Shown here piece by piece: positions 1-8,398 of a stretch of DNA of 18,870 nucleotides (positions are counted from its first letter, which is position 1; each line of letters starts with the position of its first letter). The stretch spans positions 1-18,870 of the forward strand of contig JAYSCT010000091.1 in NCBI GenBank assembly GCA_041914785.1, in the 5' to 3' direction. Both the position numbers and the translations under genes were made by a program. The notes beneath the pieces were generated by a model, which saw nothing but the letters and a program-made list of their open reading frames with translations, ran no database searches and had not been told where the DNA came from. Source of the DNA: Pelomonas sp041914785 (GTDB lineage Bacteria > Pseudomonadota > Gammaproteobacteria > Burkholderiales > Burkholderiaceae_C).

Positions 1-1238
1 AGCGCTTCCAGAAGCTGCTGCACGAGCTGGGCCTGAAGCAGCCGCCCAACCGCACCGCCCGCACGGAAGAGCAGGCTGTCCAGCTGGCCAACGAGATCGG
101 CTACCCGCTGGTCGTGCGCCCCAGCTATGTGCTGGGCGGCCGCGCGATGGAGATCGTGCACGGCGACAAGGACCTGGAGCGCTACATGCGCGAAGCCGTG
201 CGCGTGTCCGAGAAGTCGCCGGTGCTGCTGGACCACTTCCTGCAGGACGCCGTCGAGGTCGACGTGGACTGCATCTCCGACGGCGTCGACACGATGATCG
301 GCGGCATCATGGAGCACATCGAGGCCGCCGGCATCCACTCCGGCGACTCGGCCTGCTCGCTGCCGCCGTACACGCTGGCCGCCGACGTGCAGGACGAACT
401 GCGCCGCCAGACGGCTGCGATGGCCAAGGCGCTGAAGGTCGTCGGCCTGATGAACGTGCAGTTCGCGATCCAGGGCGACGTGGCCAAGGGTCTCGAACAT
501 TGCACGATCTATGTGCTGGAAGTGAACCCGCGCGCCTCGCGCACGGTGCCCTACGTCAGCAAGGCCACCGGCCAGCAGCTCGCCAAGGTGGCCGCCCGCT
601 GCATGGCCGGCGTGAAGCTGAAGGACCAGAAGGACCGCAACGGCAAGGTGCCGCGCGAGGTCGTGCCGCCTTACTACAGCGTCAAGGAAGCCGTCTTCCC
701 GTTCAACAAGTTCCCGGGCGTGGACCCCATCCTCAGCCCCGAGATGCGTTCCACCGGCGAGGTGATGGGCGCGGCCAAGACTTTCGGCGAGGCGATGCTG
801 AAGAGCCAGATCGGTGCCGGCTCGCGCCTGCCGCGCTCGGGCAACGTGCTCATCACGGTGAAGAACAGCGACAAGGCCCGCGCCATCGCCATCGCCAAGG
901 ACCTGCACGCGCTGGGCTTCGGCATCGTCGCGACCAAGGGCACGGCGGCGGCCATTGCGGACGCCGGCGTGCCGGTCAAGCTGATCAACAAGATCAAGGA
1001 CGGCCGCCCGCACATCGTCGACGCGCTCAAGGGCGGCGACATCCAGCTCGTCTTCACGACGGTGGACGAGACCCGCACCGCCATCGCCGACAGCCGCTAC
1101 ATCCGCCAGGCCGCGCTGGCCAACCGCGTCACCTACTACACGACGATGGCCGGCTGCGAGGCCGCCGTGGAAGGCATGAAGCACCAGGACGGGCTGCTCG
1201 TGCAATCCCTGCAAGAGCTGCACGCCGAACTCGCCTAA
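1..1238 (+). CDS. carB: Carbamoyl-phosphate synthase large subunit, C-terminal part (5' end outside window)
   Basis: Large subunit of carbamoyl-phosphate synthase, which makes carbamoyl phosphate from glutamine-derived ammonia, bicarbonate and two ATP for pyrimidine and arginine synthesis. The frame is open from base 3 and gives about 411 residues, roughly the last 40% of a protein normally near 1,075 residues. The visible part begins inside the second ATP-grasp domain (PLVVRPSYVLGGRAMEIV, then EVNPRASRTVPYVSKATG, the ATP/metal-binding region). It ends in the MGS-like allosteric domain that starts near GNVLITVKNSDK and contains ATKGTAAAI. The gene ends with TAA and is followed at once by a hairpin terminator and greA; carA-carB-greA is a common beta-proteobacterial order. 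No defect is seen in the visible part. The identification is secure; only the start is missing. Confidence 0.97.
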   Translation, partial: RFQKLLHELGLKQPPNRTARTEEQAVQLANEIGYPLVVRPSYVLGGRAMEIVHGDKDLERYMREAVRVSEKSPVLLDHFLQDAVEVDVDCISDGVDTMIGGIMEHIEAAGIHSGDSACSLPPYTLAADVQDELRRQTAAMAKALKVVGLMNVQFAIQGDVAKGLEHCTIYVLEVNPRASRTVPYVSKATGQQLAKVAARCMAGVKLKDQKDRNGKVPREVVPPYYSVKEAVFPFNKFPGVDPILSPEMRSTGEVMGAAKTFGEAMLKSQIGAGSRLPRSGNVLITVKNSDKARAIAIAKDLHALGFGIVATKGTAAAIADAGVPVKLINKIKDGRPHIVDALKGGDIQLVFTTVDETRTAIADSRYIRQAALANRVTYYTTMAGCEAAVEGMKHQDGLLVQSLQELHAELA

Positions 1239-1259
1239 ACTTCGAGTCCACTGATTCCG

Positions 1260-1304
1260 CCGCCGCCGTCCGGGCACCCCGGATCGCAGCGGCGGTCTCT
1301 TTTT
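1260..1304 (+). terminator. Rho-independent terminator or attenuator between carB and greA
   Basis: The outer arms CCGCCGC (1260-1266) and GCGGCGG (1289-1295) enclose an inner stem TCCGGG/CCCGGA (1269-1274 and 1278-1283) with a CAC loop. TCTC and five T follow (1300-1304). This is a convincing intrinsic terminator for carB. It ends only 19 bases before the greA ATG, so it may also act as an attenuator for greA. Confidence 0.8.
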
Positions 1305-1323
1305 GCCTGACCCAGATAGAGCT

Positions 1324-1800
1324 ATGAGCACCATTCCCCTGACCAAGCGCGGCGCCGAGGCGCTGAAGGAAGAGCTGCACCGGCTCAAGACCGTGGAGCG
1401 CCCGGCCGTCATCCTGGCCATCGCCGAGGCGCGTGCCCAGGGCGACCTGAGCGAAAACGCCGAGTACGACGCGGCCAAGGACAAGCAGGGCTTCATCGAA
1501 GGTCGCATCCTCGAAGTCGAGGGCAAGCTGTCCGTCGCGCAGATCATCGATCCCGCCACGCTGGACGCCGGCGGCCGCGTGGTCTTTGGTGCCACCGTGG
1601 ACCTGGAAGACGAGGACTCCGGCAATGCCGTGACCTACCAGATCACCGGCGACGACGAGGCCGACATCAAGCAGGGCCGCATCTCCATCGGCTCCCCCAT
1701 CGCGCGCGCGCTGATCGGCAAGGAGGCCGGCGACACGGCCGAGGTGCAGGCCCCGGGCGGCGTGCGCCGCTACGAGATCATCAGCGTCCGCTACGAGTGA
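1324..1800 (+). CDS. greA: Transcription elongation factor GreA
   Basis: GreA enters the RNA polymerase secondary channel and stimulates cleavage of backtracked transcripts. The ATG at 1324 gives 158 residues, the same length as E. coli GreA. An upstream in-frame TTG at 1303 lies in the T-tract of the preceding terminator and is rejected. Residues 1-75 form the N-terminal coiled coil (KRGAEALKEELHRLK onwards). Its tip carries GDLSENAEYDAAK with the two catalytic acidic residues D41 and E44. Residues from about 80 form the C-terminal FKBP-like domain, with the typical IGSPIARALIGKEAGD segment. The ribosome site is weak (AGATAGAG just upstream). The TGA stop overlaps the start of the next gene (TGATG), so the two are probably translationally coupled. 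Confidence 0.97.
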   Translation: MSTIPLTKRGAEALKEELHRLKTVERPAVILAIAEARAQGDLSENAEYDAAKDKQGFIEGRILEVEGKLSVAQIIDPATLDAGGRVVFGATVDLEDEDSGNAVTYQITGDDEADIKQGRISIGSPIARALIGKEAGDTAEVQAPGGVRRYEIISVRYE

Positions 1801-2243
1801 TGCTCGGCCGGCTTCAGGCCCTGCTGGCCGCCCTGTGGGGCGGCCTTTTGCTGTGCATCGCCTTCGTCGCCACGCCCGGCGCCTTCGCGGTGCTGGACCG
1901 TGCGCAGGCGGGCGCCTACGTGGCGCGCGTGTTCGCCATCGAGGCGCAGATCAGCCTGGCGCTGGGCCTCGTGCTGATGATGATCGAGCGCCGCCTCACG
2001 CGCGATGCGCTGGAGGCGGGTGCCGCCAGCCGGCAGTTCTCGGCCCGGCTGCTGCTGCCGGCCGTCGCGCTGTTCTGCACGGTGGCCGGCTACTACGGTC
2101 TGCAGCCGCTGATGGCCGACGCGAAAGCCGGCGCGGGCGTCGCGTCGTTCGCGGCGCTGCACAGCGTGTCGCTGGTGTTCTTCGGCGTGAAGGGCCTGGC
2201 GGTGCTCGCCCTGGCCTGGCTCAGTCAGCGACGCGCTTCTTGA
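1800..2243 (+). CDS. Small four-helix membrane protein, DUF4149 family
   Basis: A 147-residue membrane protein of unknown biochemical role. Four hydrophobic segments are visible at about 7-28, 44-62, 83-101 and 119-140, with a basic loop (ERRLTRD) after the second. The overall pattern, including FVATPGAFAVLDRAQAG after helix 1 and HSVSLVFFGVKGLAVL in helix 4, matches the DUF4149 family often found next to greA/yhbY/ftsH in beta-proteobacteria. The ATG at 1800 overlaps the greA stop; a GTG one codon upstream is also possible but less likely. The 3' end overlaps the convergent yhbY coding region by 23 bases. The family name is recalled from similarity and no function can be assigned. Confidence 0.85.
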   Translation: MLGRLQALLAALWGGLLLCIAFVATPGAFAVLDRAQAGAYVARVFAIEAQISLALGLVLMMIERRLTRDALEAGAASRQFSARLLLPAVALFCTVAGYYGLQPLMADAKAGAGVASFAALHSVSLVFFGVKGLAVLALAWLSQRRAS

Positions 2244-2697
2244 CGCTGGTGCCGGTGCGCTTCTTGGCGCGCTTGATCTCGCCGCCTTGGGTGACGCGCT
2301 CGTTGCCCATCACCTTGACCTTGTTCACCTGAGGCCGGCTGTTGCCGTTCTTGGAGAACTTGACGATCTTGACGACGCGCGGGCCGGGGCGGGCATCCTC
2401 GCGCTCGGTGGCGACCTTCTCGGGCAGCGGGCGCCACAGCACCAGCAGCTTGCCGATGTGCTGGATGGGTGCGGCGTTCAGCTCGTCGCACAGCTGCGCG
2501 AACATCGCTTCGCGGGCCGCGCGGTCGTCGCCCAGCACCCGCACCTTGATGAGGCCATGGGCCTTCAGCGCGGCGTCGGTTTCCTTCACGACGGCCGGGG
2601 TAAGGCCGTCGCCGCCGATCATCACGACGGGGTCGAGATGGTGGGCGTCGGCCCGCTTGTCCTTGCGCTGGGCAGGGGTGAGGTTGATTTGAGGCAT
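2221..2697 (-). CDS. yhbY: YhbY-type CRM-domain RNA-binding protein, ribosome assembly factor
   Basis: A 158-residue protein with an N-terminal CRM (CRS1-YhbY) domain over about residues 1-97: LTPAQRKDKRADAHHLDPVV, the glycine loop GGDGLT near 28-33, ALKAHGLIKVRVLGDD, then HIGKLLVLWRP. In E. coli YhbY associates with pre-50S particles. E. coli YhbY is about 97 residues. This one continues for some 60 more, rich in Lys and Arg (KIVKFSKNGNSRPQVNKVK, IKRAKKRTGTSVKKR), with the look of a disordered RNA-binding tail. It is transcribed away from rlmE, as in E. coli, across a 20-base gap. Its 3' end overlaps the preceding convergent gene. Family assignment is secure; the role of the tail is unknown. 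Confidence 0.93.
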   Translation of the reverse strand: MPQINLTPAQRKDKRADAHHLDPVVMIGGDGLTPAVVKETDAALKAHGLIKVRVLGDDRAAREAMFAQLCDELNAAPIQHIGKLLVLWRPLPEKVATEREDARPGPRVVKIVKFSKNGNSRPQVNKVKVMGNERVTQGGEIKRAKKRTGTSVKKRVAD

Positions 2698-2717
2698 ACC
2701 CGTATTATCCCGTAGGC
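2698..2717. promoter_or_regulatory. Candidate divergent promoter space between yhbY and rlmE
   Basis: Only 20 bases separate the two start codons. The core reads as a -10-like hexamer on both strands: TATTAT on plus (2703-2708) and GATAAT on minus (2709-2704). If used, both transcripts would start within a few bases of their ATG, giving leaderless or nearly leaderless mRNAs. No good -35 is seen on plus; on minus there is only a TTGGTT 19 bases away, inside rlmE. The functional assignment is inference. Confidence 0.4.
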
Positions 2718-3392
2718 ATGAAAACGCAAACCAAAAGCAAGAAGCTGAACAAGGCGTGGTTGAACAACCATGTCACCGATCCCTATGTGCAGCAGGCGCA
2801 GAAGGACGGTTACCGCTCCCGGGCCGCGTACAAGCTCAAGGAGATCGACGAGGAGCTCAAGCTGATCCGCCCGGGCCAGGTCGTCGTGGACCTGGGCGCC
2901 ACGCCCGGCGCGTGGAGCCAGTACCTGCGGCGCAAGTTTGCGCCCAAGGAGGCGGGCCAGGGCGGTGCCGCGGTGGGCCAGCTCAACGGCACCATCATCG
3001 CGCTGGACCTGCTGGACTTCGAGCCCATCGAGGGCGTGCAGTTCATCCAGGGCGACTTTCAGGAAGAAGCCGTGCTCGCACAACTCGACGCCGCGCTGGC
3101 GGGACGGCCGGTGGATGTGGTCGTGTCGGACATGGCGCCCAACCTGTCCGGCATTGCGTCCACCGATGCCGCCCGCATCTCCAACCTGATCGAGCTGGCC
3201 GTGGATTTCTCGGCCACCCACCTCAAGCCCGACGGCGCGCTGGTCGCGAAGGTCTTCCACGGCAGCGGCTACAACGAACTCGTGCAGCTGTTCCGGGCCC
3301 ATTTCAAGACGGTCAAGGTCGTGAAGCCCAAGGCGTCGCGGGAACGCTCTTCCGAGACATTCTTGGTCGGCATCGGATTGAAAAACCGGTGA
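2718..3392 (+). CDS. rlmE: 23S rRNA (uridine-2552-2'-O)-methyltransferase RlmE (FtsJ/RrmJ)
   Basis: SAM-dependent enzyme that 2'-O-methylates U2552 in the A-loop of 23S rRNA late in 50S assembly. It has 224 residues, near the usual 209-220. The SAM-binding motif is VVDLGATPGAWSQ (57-69), with ATPG where many homologs have AAPG. The catalytic set is visible: K39 in AYKL, D138 in VVSDMAPN, K178 in AKVFHGSG and E213 in SSETF. A short Gly/Ala-rich insertion (about 77-90) separates motif I from the strand LNGTIIALDLLD. The ribosome site is weak (GTAGG). ftsH follows after 85 bases, the same rlmE-ftsH pairing as in E. coli. The N-terminal RNA-binding stretch is lysine-rich, as expected. Confidence 0.97.
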   Translation: MKTQTKSKKLNKAWLNNHVTDPYVQQAQKDGYRSRAAYKLKEIDEELKLIRPGQVVVDLGATPGAWSQYLRRKFAPKEAGQGGAAVGQLNGTIIALDLLDFEPIEGVQFIQGDFQEEAVLAQLDAALAGRPVDVVVSDMAPNLSGIASTDAARISNLIELAVDFSATHLKPDGALVAKVFHGSGYNELVQLFRAHFKTVKVVKPKASRERSSETFLVGIGLKNR

Positions 3393-3466
3393 TTACAGGG
3401 CTTGCCCCCTTGCCGCCCCTAAAATCGCCCCCACTGTCCTGAAACCCGCGCTGGGCCATCAGGGCC

Positions 3467-3472
3467 AAGGAG
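3467..3472 (+). promoter_or_regulatory. Ribosome binding site that fixes the GTG start of ftsH
   Basis: AAGGAG lies five bases before the GTG at 3478. It supports that rare start over any downstream ATG. Farther upstream in the same gap, TAAAAT (3420-3425) is a possible -10 hexamer without a clear -35. Confidence 0.75.
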
Positions 3473-3477
3473 TCGCA

Positions 3478-5379
<1,902 letters not shown>

Positions 5380-5394
5380 TCCTCACGACACGAG

Positions 5395-5422
5395 GGGCCC
5401 GGTTTGTCACCGGGCCCTTTTT
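5395..5422 (+). terminator. Rho-independent terminator after ftsH
   Basis: A perfect 8-base-pair stem GGGCCCGG (5395-5402) / CCGGGCCC (5410-5417) with a seven-base loop is followed by five T (5418-5422). The T-run ends 17 bases before the folP ATG, so folP-glmM needs either read-through or a promoter inside ftsH. Confidence 0.85.
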
Positions 5423-5439
5423 CATTGCCGAACACGCAC

Positions 5440-6300
5440 ATGCACTGGCAGACCCGCCGCTTCCGCATCGACCTCGCCCGCCCCCGGGTCATGGGCATCG
5501 TCAACGTGACGCCCGATTCCTTCTCCGACGGCGGCCGGCATGACGACAGCCGCGCGGCCATCGCGCACTGCGAGCGCCTCGTCGGCGAAGGCGTCGACAT
5601 CCTCGACATCGGTGGCGAGTCCACGCGGCCCGGCGCCCCTCGGGTCGATGCCGGCAGCGAGTGGGCGCGCATCGCGCCGGTGCTGGAGGCCGCCGTCACG
5701 CTGGGGGTGCCGGTCTCCGTCGACACCTACAAGCCGGAGGTCATGCGCCGTGCGCTGGACGCGGGCGCCGACATCGTCAACGACGTGCAGGCGCTGCAGC
5801 TGCCCGGCGCGTTGGACGCCGTGGCCGGCAGCGGCGCGGGCGTCTGCCTGATGCACATGCGCGGCGAGCCGGCGTCGATGATGGACCTGGCGGTCTACGA
5901 CGATGTGGTGGCCGATGTGCGCGCCTTTCTCGCGGCGCGCGCGCGCGCCGTGCAGCTGGCGGGCATCCCGGCCGAGGCCATCGCGCTGGACCCCGGCTAT
6001 GGCTTTGCCAAGTCCGCGCAGCACAACCTGAGCCTGCTGGCGGGGCAGCAGCGCCTGGCCGAGCTGGGCTACCCGCTGCTGGTGGGGTGGTCGCGCAAGC
6101 GCACGCTGGGAGACATCACCGGCAAACCCGTCGACCAGCGGCTGCCGGCCAGTCTTGCGGCCGCGCTGAGGGCCGTCAGCGCCGGTGCCCACATCGTGCG
6201 GGTGCACGACGTCGCCGCCACGGTTGATGCCATCAAGGTGTGGGCCGCCGTCGATGCGGCGAAAATATCCCCCACTGCATCCAAGGGAATCGCTCAATGA
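5440..6300 (+). CDS. folP: Dihydropteroate synthase
   Basis: Joins p-aminobenzoate to 6-hydroxymethyl-dihydropterin pyrophosphate to form dihydropteroate in folate synthesis; it is the sulfonamide target. The ATG at 5440 gives 286 residues, the usual length. An earlier in-frame TTG at 5404 falls in the loop of the preceding terminator and is rejected. The TIM-barrel motifs are complete: MGIVNVTPDSFSDGG (N22), DIGGESTRPGA (56-66), VSVDTYKPEV (D95), DIVNDV (N114), IALDPGYGFAKS (D184), VGWSRKRTLGD (K220) and IVRVHDV (R254, H256). No clear Shine-Dalgarno is visible. The TGA stop overlaps the glmM ATG (ATGA), so the two genes are translationally coupled; folP-glmM is a widespread pair. Confidence 0.97.
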   Translation: MHWQTRRFRIDLARPRVMGIVNVTPDSFSDGGRHDDSRAAIAHCERLVGEGVDILDIGGESTRPGAPRVDAGSEWARIAPVLEAAVTLGVPVSVDTYKPEVMRRALDAGADIVNDVQALQLPGALDAVAGSGAGVCLMHMRGEPASMMDLAVYDDVVADVRAFLAARARAVQLAGIPAEAIALDPGYGFAKSAQHNLSLLAGQQRLAELGYPLLVGWSRKRTLGDITGKPVDQRLPASLAAALRAVSAGAHIVRVHDVAATVDAIKVWAAVDAAKISPTASKGIAQ

Positions 6301-7628
6301 GCCGCAAGTATTTCGGGACCGACGGCATTCGAGGCACCGTCGGCCAGTCCCCCATCACGCCTGACTTCATGCTGCGCCTGGGCCATGCCGTCGGCCGCGT
6401 GCTGCGCAAGACGAGCAGCCGCCCCACCGTGCTGATCGGCAAGGACACGCGCATCTCCGGCTACATGCTGGAGTCGTCGCTGGAGGCGGGTTTTGCGTCC
6501 GCCGGCGTCAACGTGCTGCTGACCGGCCCGCTGCCCACGCCCGGCGTGGCCTACCTGACCCGCGCGCTGCGGCTGGACCTGGGCGTCGTCATCAGCGCCT
6601 CGCACAACGCCTTCCAGGACAACGGCATCAAGTTCTTCTCGGCCAAGGGTGAGAAACTGCCCGATGCGTGGGAGCTGGCCGTCGAGGCCGCGCTGGACGA
6701 AGCGCCGCAATGGGTGGACTCCGCCAACCTCGGGCGCGCCCGGCGGCTGGAAGACGCGCGCGGCCGCTACATCGAGTTCTGCAAGAACAGCTTCGGGTCC
6801 GACCTGACGCTCAAGGGCCTGAAGATCGTCGTCGACGCGGCCCATGGCGCGGCCTACCACGTGGCGCCCGACGTCTTCCACGAGCTGGGCGCCGAGGTGG
6901 TCTCCATCGGCTGCAAGCCCGACGGCTTCAACATCAACGCCGGCTTCGGCGCGACGTCGCCGGGCGCGCTGGTCGAGGCCGTCAAGGCGCATGGCGCCGA
7001 CTACGGCGTGGCGCTGGACGGCGATGCCGACCGCCTGCAGCTGGTGGACGGCAGCGGCCGCCTCTACAACGGCGACGAGCTGCTCTACGCGATGGTGTCG
7101 GACCGCCTGGCCCAGGGGCAGCGCGTGCCCGGCGCGGTCGGCACGCTGATGACCAACATGGCCGTCGAGCTGGCGCTGCGTTCGCGTGATGTTGAATTCG
7201 TGCGCGCCAAGGTGGGCGACCGCTACGTGCTGGAGGAGCTGGCCGCGCGCGGCTGGCAGCTGGGCGGCGAGGGCTCCGGCCACCTGCTGGCGCTGGACAA
7301 GCACACCACGGGTGACGGCATCGTCAGCGCGCTGCTGGTGCTGCAGTCGGTGTGCCGCAGCGGCCGCAGCCTGGCGGAGCAGTTGCAGGGCGTGGACCTG
7401 TTCCCGCAGACCCTGCTCAACGTGCGCCTGCAGCCGGGGCAGGACTGGAAGAACAGCGCGCGGCTGGCCGAGGAGCAGTCCGCCGTCACGGCCGAGCTGG
7501 GCAACAAGGGCCGCATCCTGATCCGTGCCTCCGGCACCGAGCCGCTGTTGCGCATCATGGTCGAGGCGTCCGACGCCGGCGTGTCGCAGCGCTGCGCGCA
7601 GCGGCTGGTGGACGCCGTGTCTGCTTGA
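6297..7628 (+). CDS. glmM: Phosphoglucosamine mutase
   Basis: Interconverts glucosamine-6-phosphate and glucosamine-1-phosphate on the way to UDP-N-acetylglucosamine for peptidoglycan and lipopolysaccharide. The ATG at 6297 overlaps the folP stop and is preceded by AAGGGA; the product has 443 residues, as usual. The four phosphohexomutase signatures are intact: the phosphoserine loop VISASHN with S102, the magnesium loop DGDADR (241-246), the sugar loop GGEGSGH (323-329) and the phosphate loop RASGTEP (410-416). The N-terminus KYFGTDGIRG is the classic GlmM signature. A hairpin shared with the convergent lipoprotein gene follows. Confidence 0.98.
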   Translation: MSRKYFGTDGIRGTVGQSPITPDFMLRLGHAVGRVLRKTSSRPTVLIGKDTRISGYMLESSLEAGFASAGVNVLLTGPLPTPGVAYLTRALRLDLGVVISASHNAFQDNGIKFFSAKGEKLPDAWELAVEAALDEAPQWVDSANLGRARRLEDARGRYIEFCKNSFGSDLTLKGLKIVVDAAHGAAYHVAPDVFHELGAEVVSIGCKPDGFNINAGFGATSPGALVEAVKAHGADYGVALDGDADRLQLVDGSGRLYNGDELLYAMVSDRLAQGQRVPGAVGTLMTNMAVELALRSRDVEFVRAKVGDRYVLEELAARGWQLGGEGSGHLLALDKHTTGDGIVSALLVLQSVCRSGRSLAEQLQGVDLFPQTLLNVRLQPGQDWKNSARLAEEQSAVTAELGNKGRILIRASGTEPLLRIMVEASDAGVSQRCAQRLVDAVSA

Positions 7629-7645
7629 GCGCCTAGCGCCACGAC

Positions 7646-7675
7646 AAAAAGGCCGCCTTCGAGGCGGCCTTCTTG
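7646..7675. terminator. Bidirectional terminator between glmM and the FAS1 lipoprotein gene
   Basis: Stem AAGGCCGCCT (7649-7658) pairs perfectly with AGGCGGCCTT (7662-7671) around a three-base TCG loop. On the minus strand the stem runs into a clean five-T tract (A-run 7646-7650 on plus), a strong terminator for the lipoprotein gene. On the plus strand the tail is only TTCTT, which is weaker but usable for glmM. Confidence 0.8.
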
Positions 7676-7692
7676 CGTTATCGGGCGAGGCC

Positions 7693-8172
7693 TTACTTCT
7701 TCGCCGGGATCAGCACGCGGTCGACGACGTGGGCGACGCCGTTCGTCGCGACGATGTCGGCCTGCTGCACGACGGCGTCGTCCACCGTCACGAAGCTGCC
7801 GGCCTTGGCCAGCGCCAGGGTGCTGCCCTGGCGGCTCTTGGCGGTGCCGGGCTTGACGTCGGCGGCGGCGACGCGGCCGTCGATGACGTGGTTGCTCAGC
7901 ACCGCCTTGAGCTGGGCGCGGTCGGCGGCCAGGGCCTCCATCGTCTTGGCCGGCACGGTCTTGAAGGCCTCGTCGCTGGGCACGAAGACGGTCATCGGGC
8001 CGGCCGCGCGCAGTTCCTCGGCCAGGCCGGACTGGGCGGCCAGGCGGGTGAAGGTACTGAGCTGCGGGTCGCGCGCCAGCGTGTCGGCCAGCGGCGCCGG
8101 GGCAGGGGTGGTGGCGCAGGCGGACAGCAGGGCCGCGGCGGCCAGGGCGATCAGGGTCGTGGTTCGGGTCAT
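7693..8172 (-). CDS. FAS1 (fasciclin) domain lipoprotein
   Basis: A 159-residue exported protein consisting of a lipoprotein signal and one FAS1 domain. The chosen ATG at 8172 gives the signal MTRTTTLIALAAAALL and a lipobox LSAC with C19 as the lipidated cysteine; an upstream ATG at 8211 would add 13 residues before the signal and lies in the predicted -10. GGAG sits about ten bases before the chosen start. FAS1 hallmarks are TVFVPSDEAF (61-70), LKAVLSNHVIDG (88-99) and the final VATNGVAHVVDRVLIP (141-156). FAS1 domains are generally adhesion or matrix-associated; the bacterial lipoprotein's function is unknown. It diverges from pstS across 226 bases, and a phased GTCA array lies in the right place to be its PhoB-dependent promoter. 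Confidence 0.9.
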   Translation of the reverse strand: MTRTTTLIALAAAALLSACATTPAPAPLADTLARDPQLSTFTRLAAQSGLAEELRAAGPMTVFVPSDEAFKTVPAKTMEALAADRAQLKAVLSNHVIDGRVAAADVKPGTAKSRQGSTLALAKAGSFVTVDDAVVQQADIVATNGVAHVVDRVLIPAKK

Positions 8173-8209
8173 CGGAAGCTCCGTCGGAGGCAGAAATGGG
8201 CCGAGCGGC

Positions 8210-8254
8210 ACTCTAGGAGTCCAATATGACCGTCACATGAACGTCAAATGACGT
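8210..8254 (-). promoter_or_regulatory. Candidate Pho box and -10 for the FAS1 lipoprotein gene
   Basis: On the minus strand three heptamers lie exactly 11 bases apart: ACGTCAT (8254-8248), CGTTCAT (8243-8237) and CGGTCAT (8232-8226). They resemble the PhoB half-site CTGTCAT with four-base spacers. Exactly ten bases beyond the last one is TAGAGT (8215-8210), a possible -10, which would give a leader of about 30 bases. The same DNA also reads on plus as CCGTCAC-ATGA-ACGTCAA (8230-8247), followed by TTGTCAC (8254-8260), so it could serve pstS as an upstream site. Assignment is by pattern only. Confidence 0.55.
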
Positions 8255-8324
8255 TGTCACAAACGGAGAAACCGGCTTCTCATGGGGAGCGCATCACGCT
8301 CCAATCGGCAGATGGATGACAGGG

Positions 8325-8358
8325 CGGTCACCGAATCGTCACATTCCGTCCCTAGGAT
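8325..8358 (+). promoter_or_regulatory. Candidate Pho box and -10 of the pst operon
   Basis: CGGTCAC (8325-8331) and TCGTCAC (8336-8342) are two PhoB-like heptamers separated by four bases. Exactly ten bases later comes TAGGAT (8353-8358), a -10-like hexamer; this is the known layout in which the Pho box replaces the -35. Transcription would start near 8365, about 34 bases before the pstS ATG. The upstream array at 8226-8260 may be a second activator site. Confidence 0.65.
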
Positions 8359-8398
8359 GCAGGGCATCGTCAAAACCGCTGTGCGGAAGGTGTCTCAG

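Noticed and set aside
3393..3425. A full sigma-70 promoter upstream of ftsH
   Set aside because: TAAAAT at 3420 is a fair -10, but the TTG-containing hexamers upstream are at the wrong spacing (12 bases or less). ftsH may simply be co-transcribed with rlmE.
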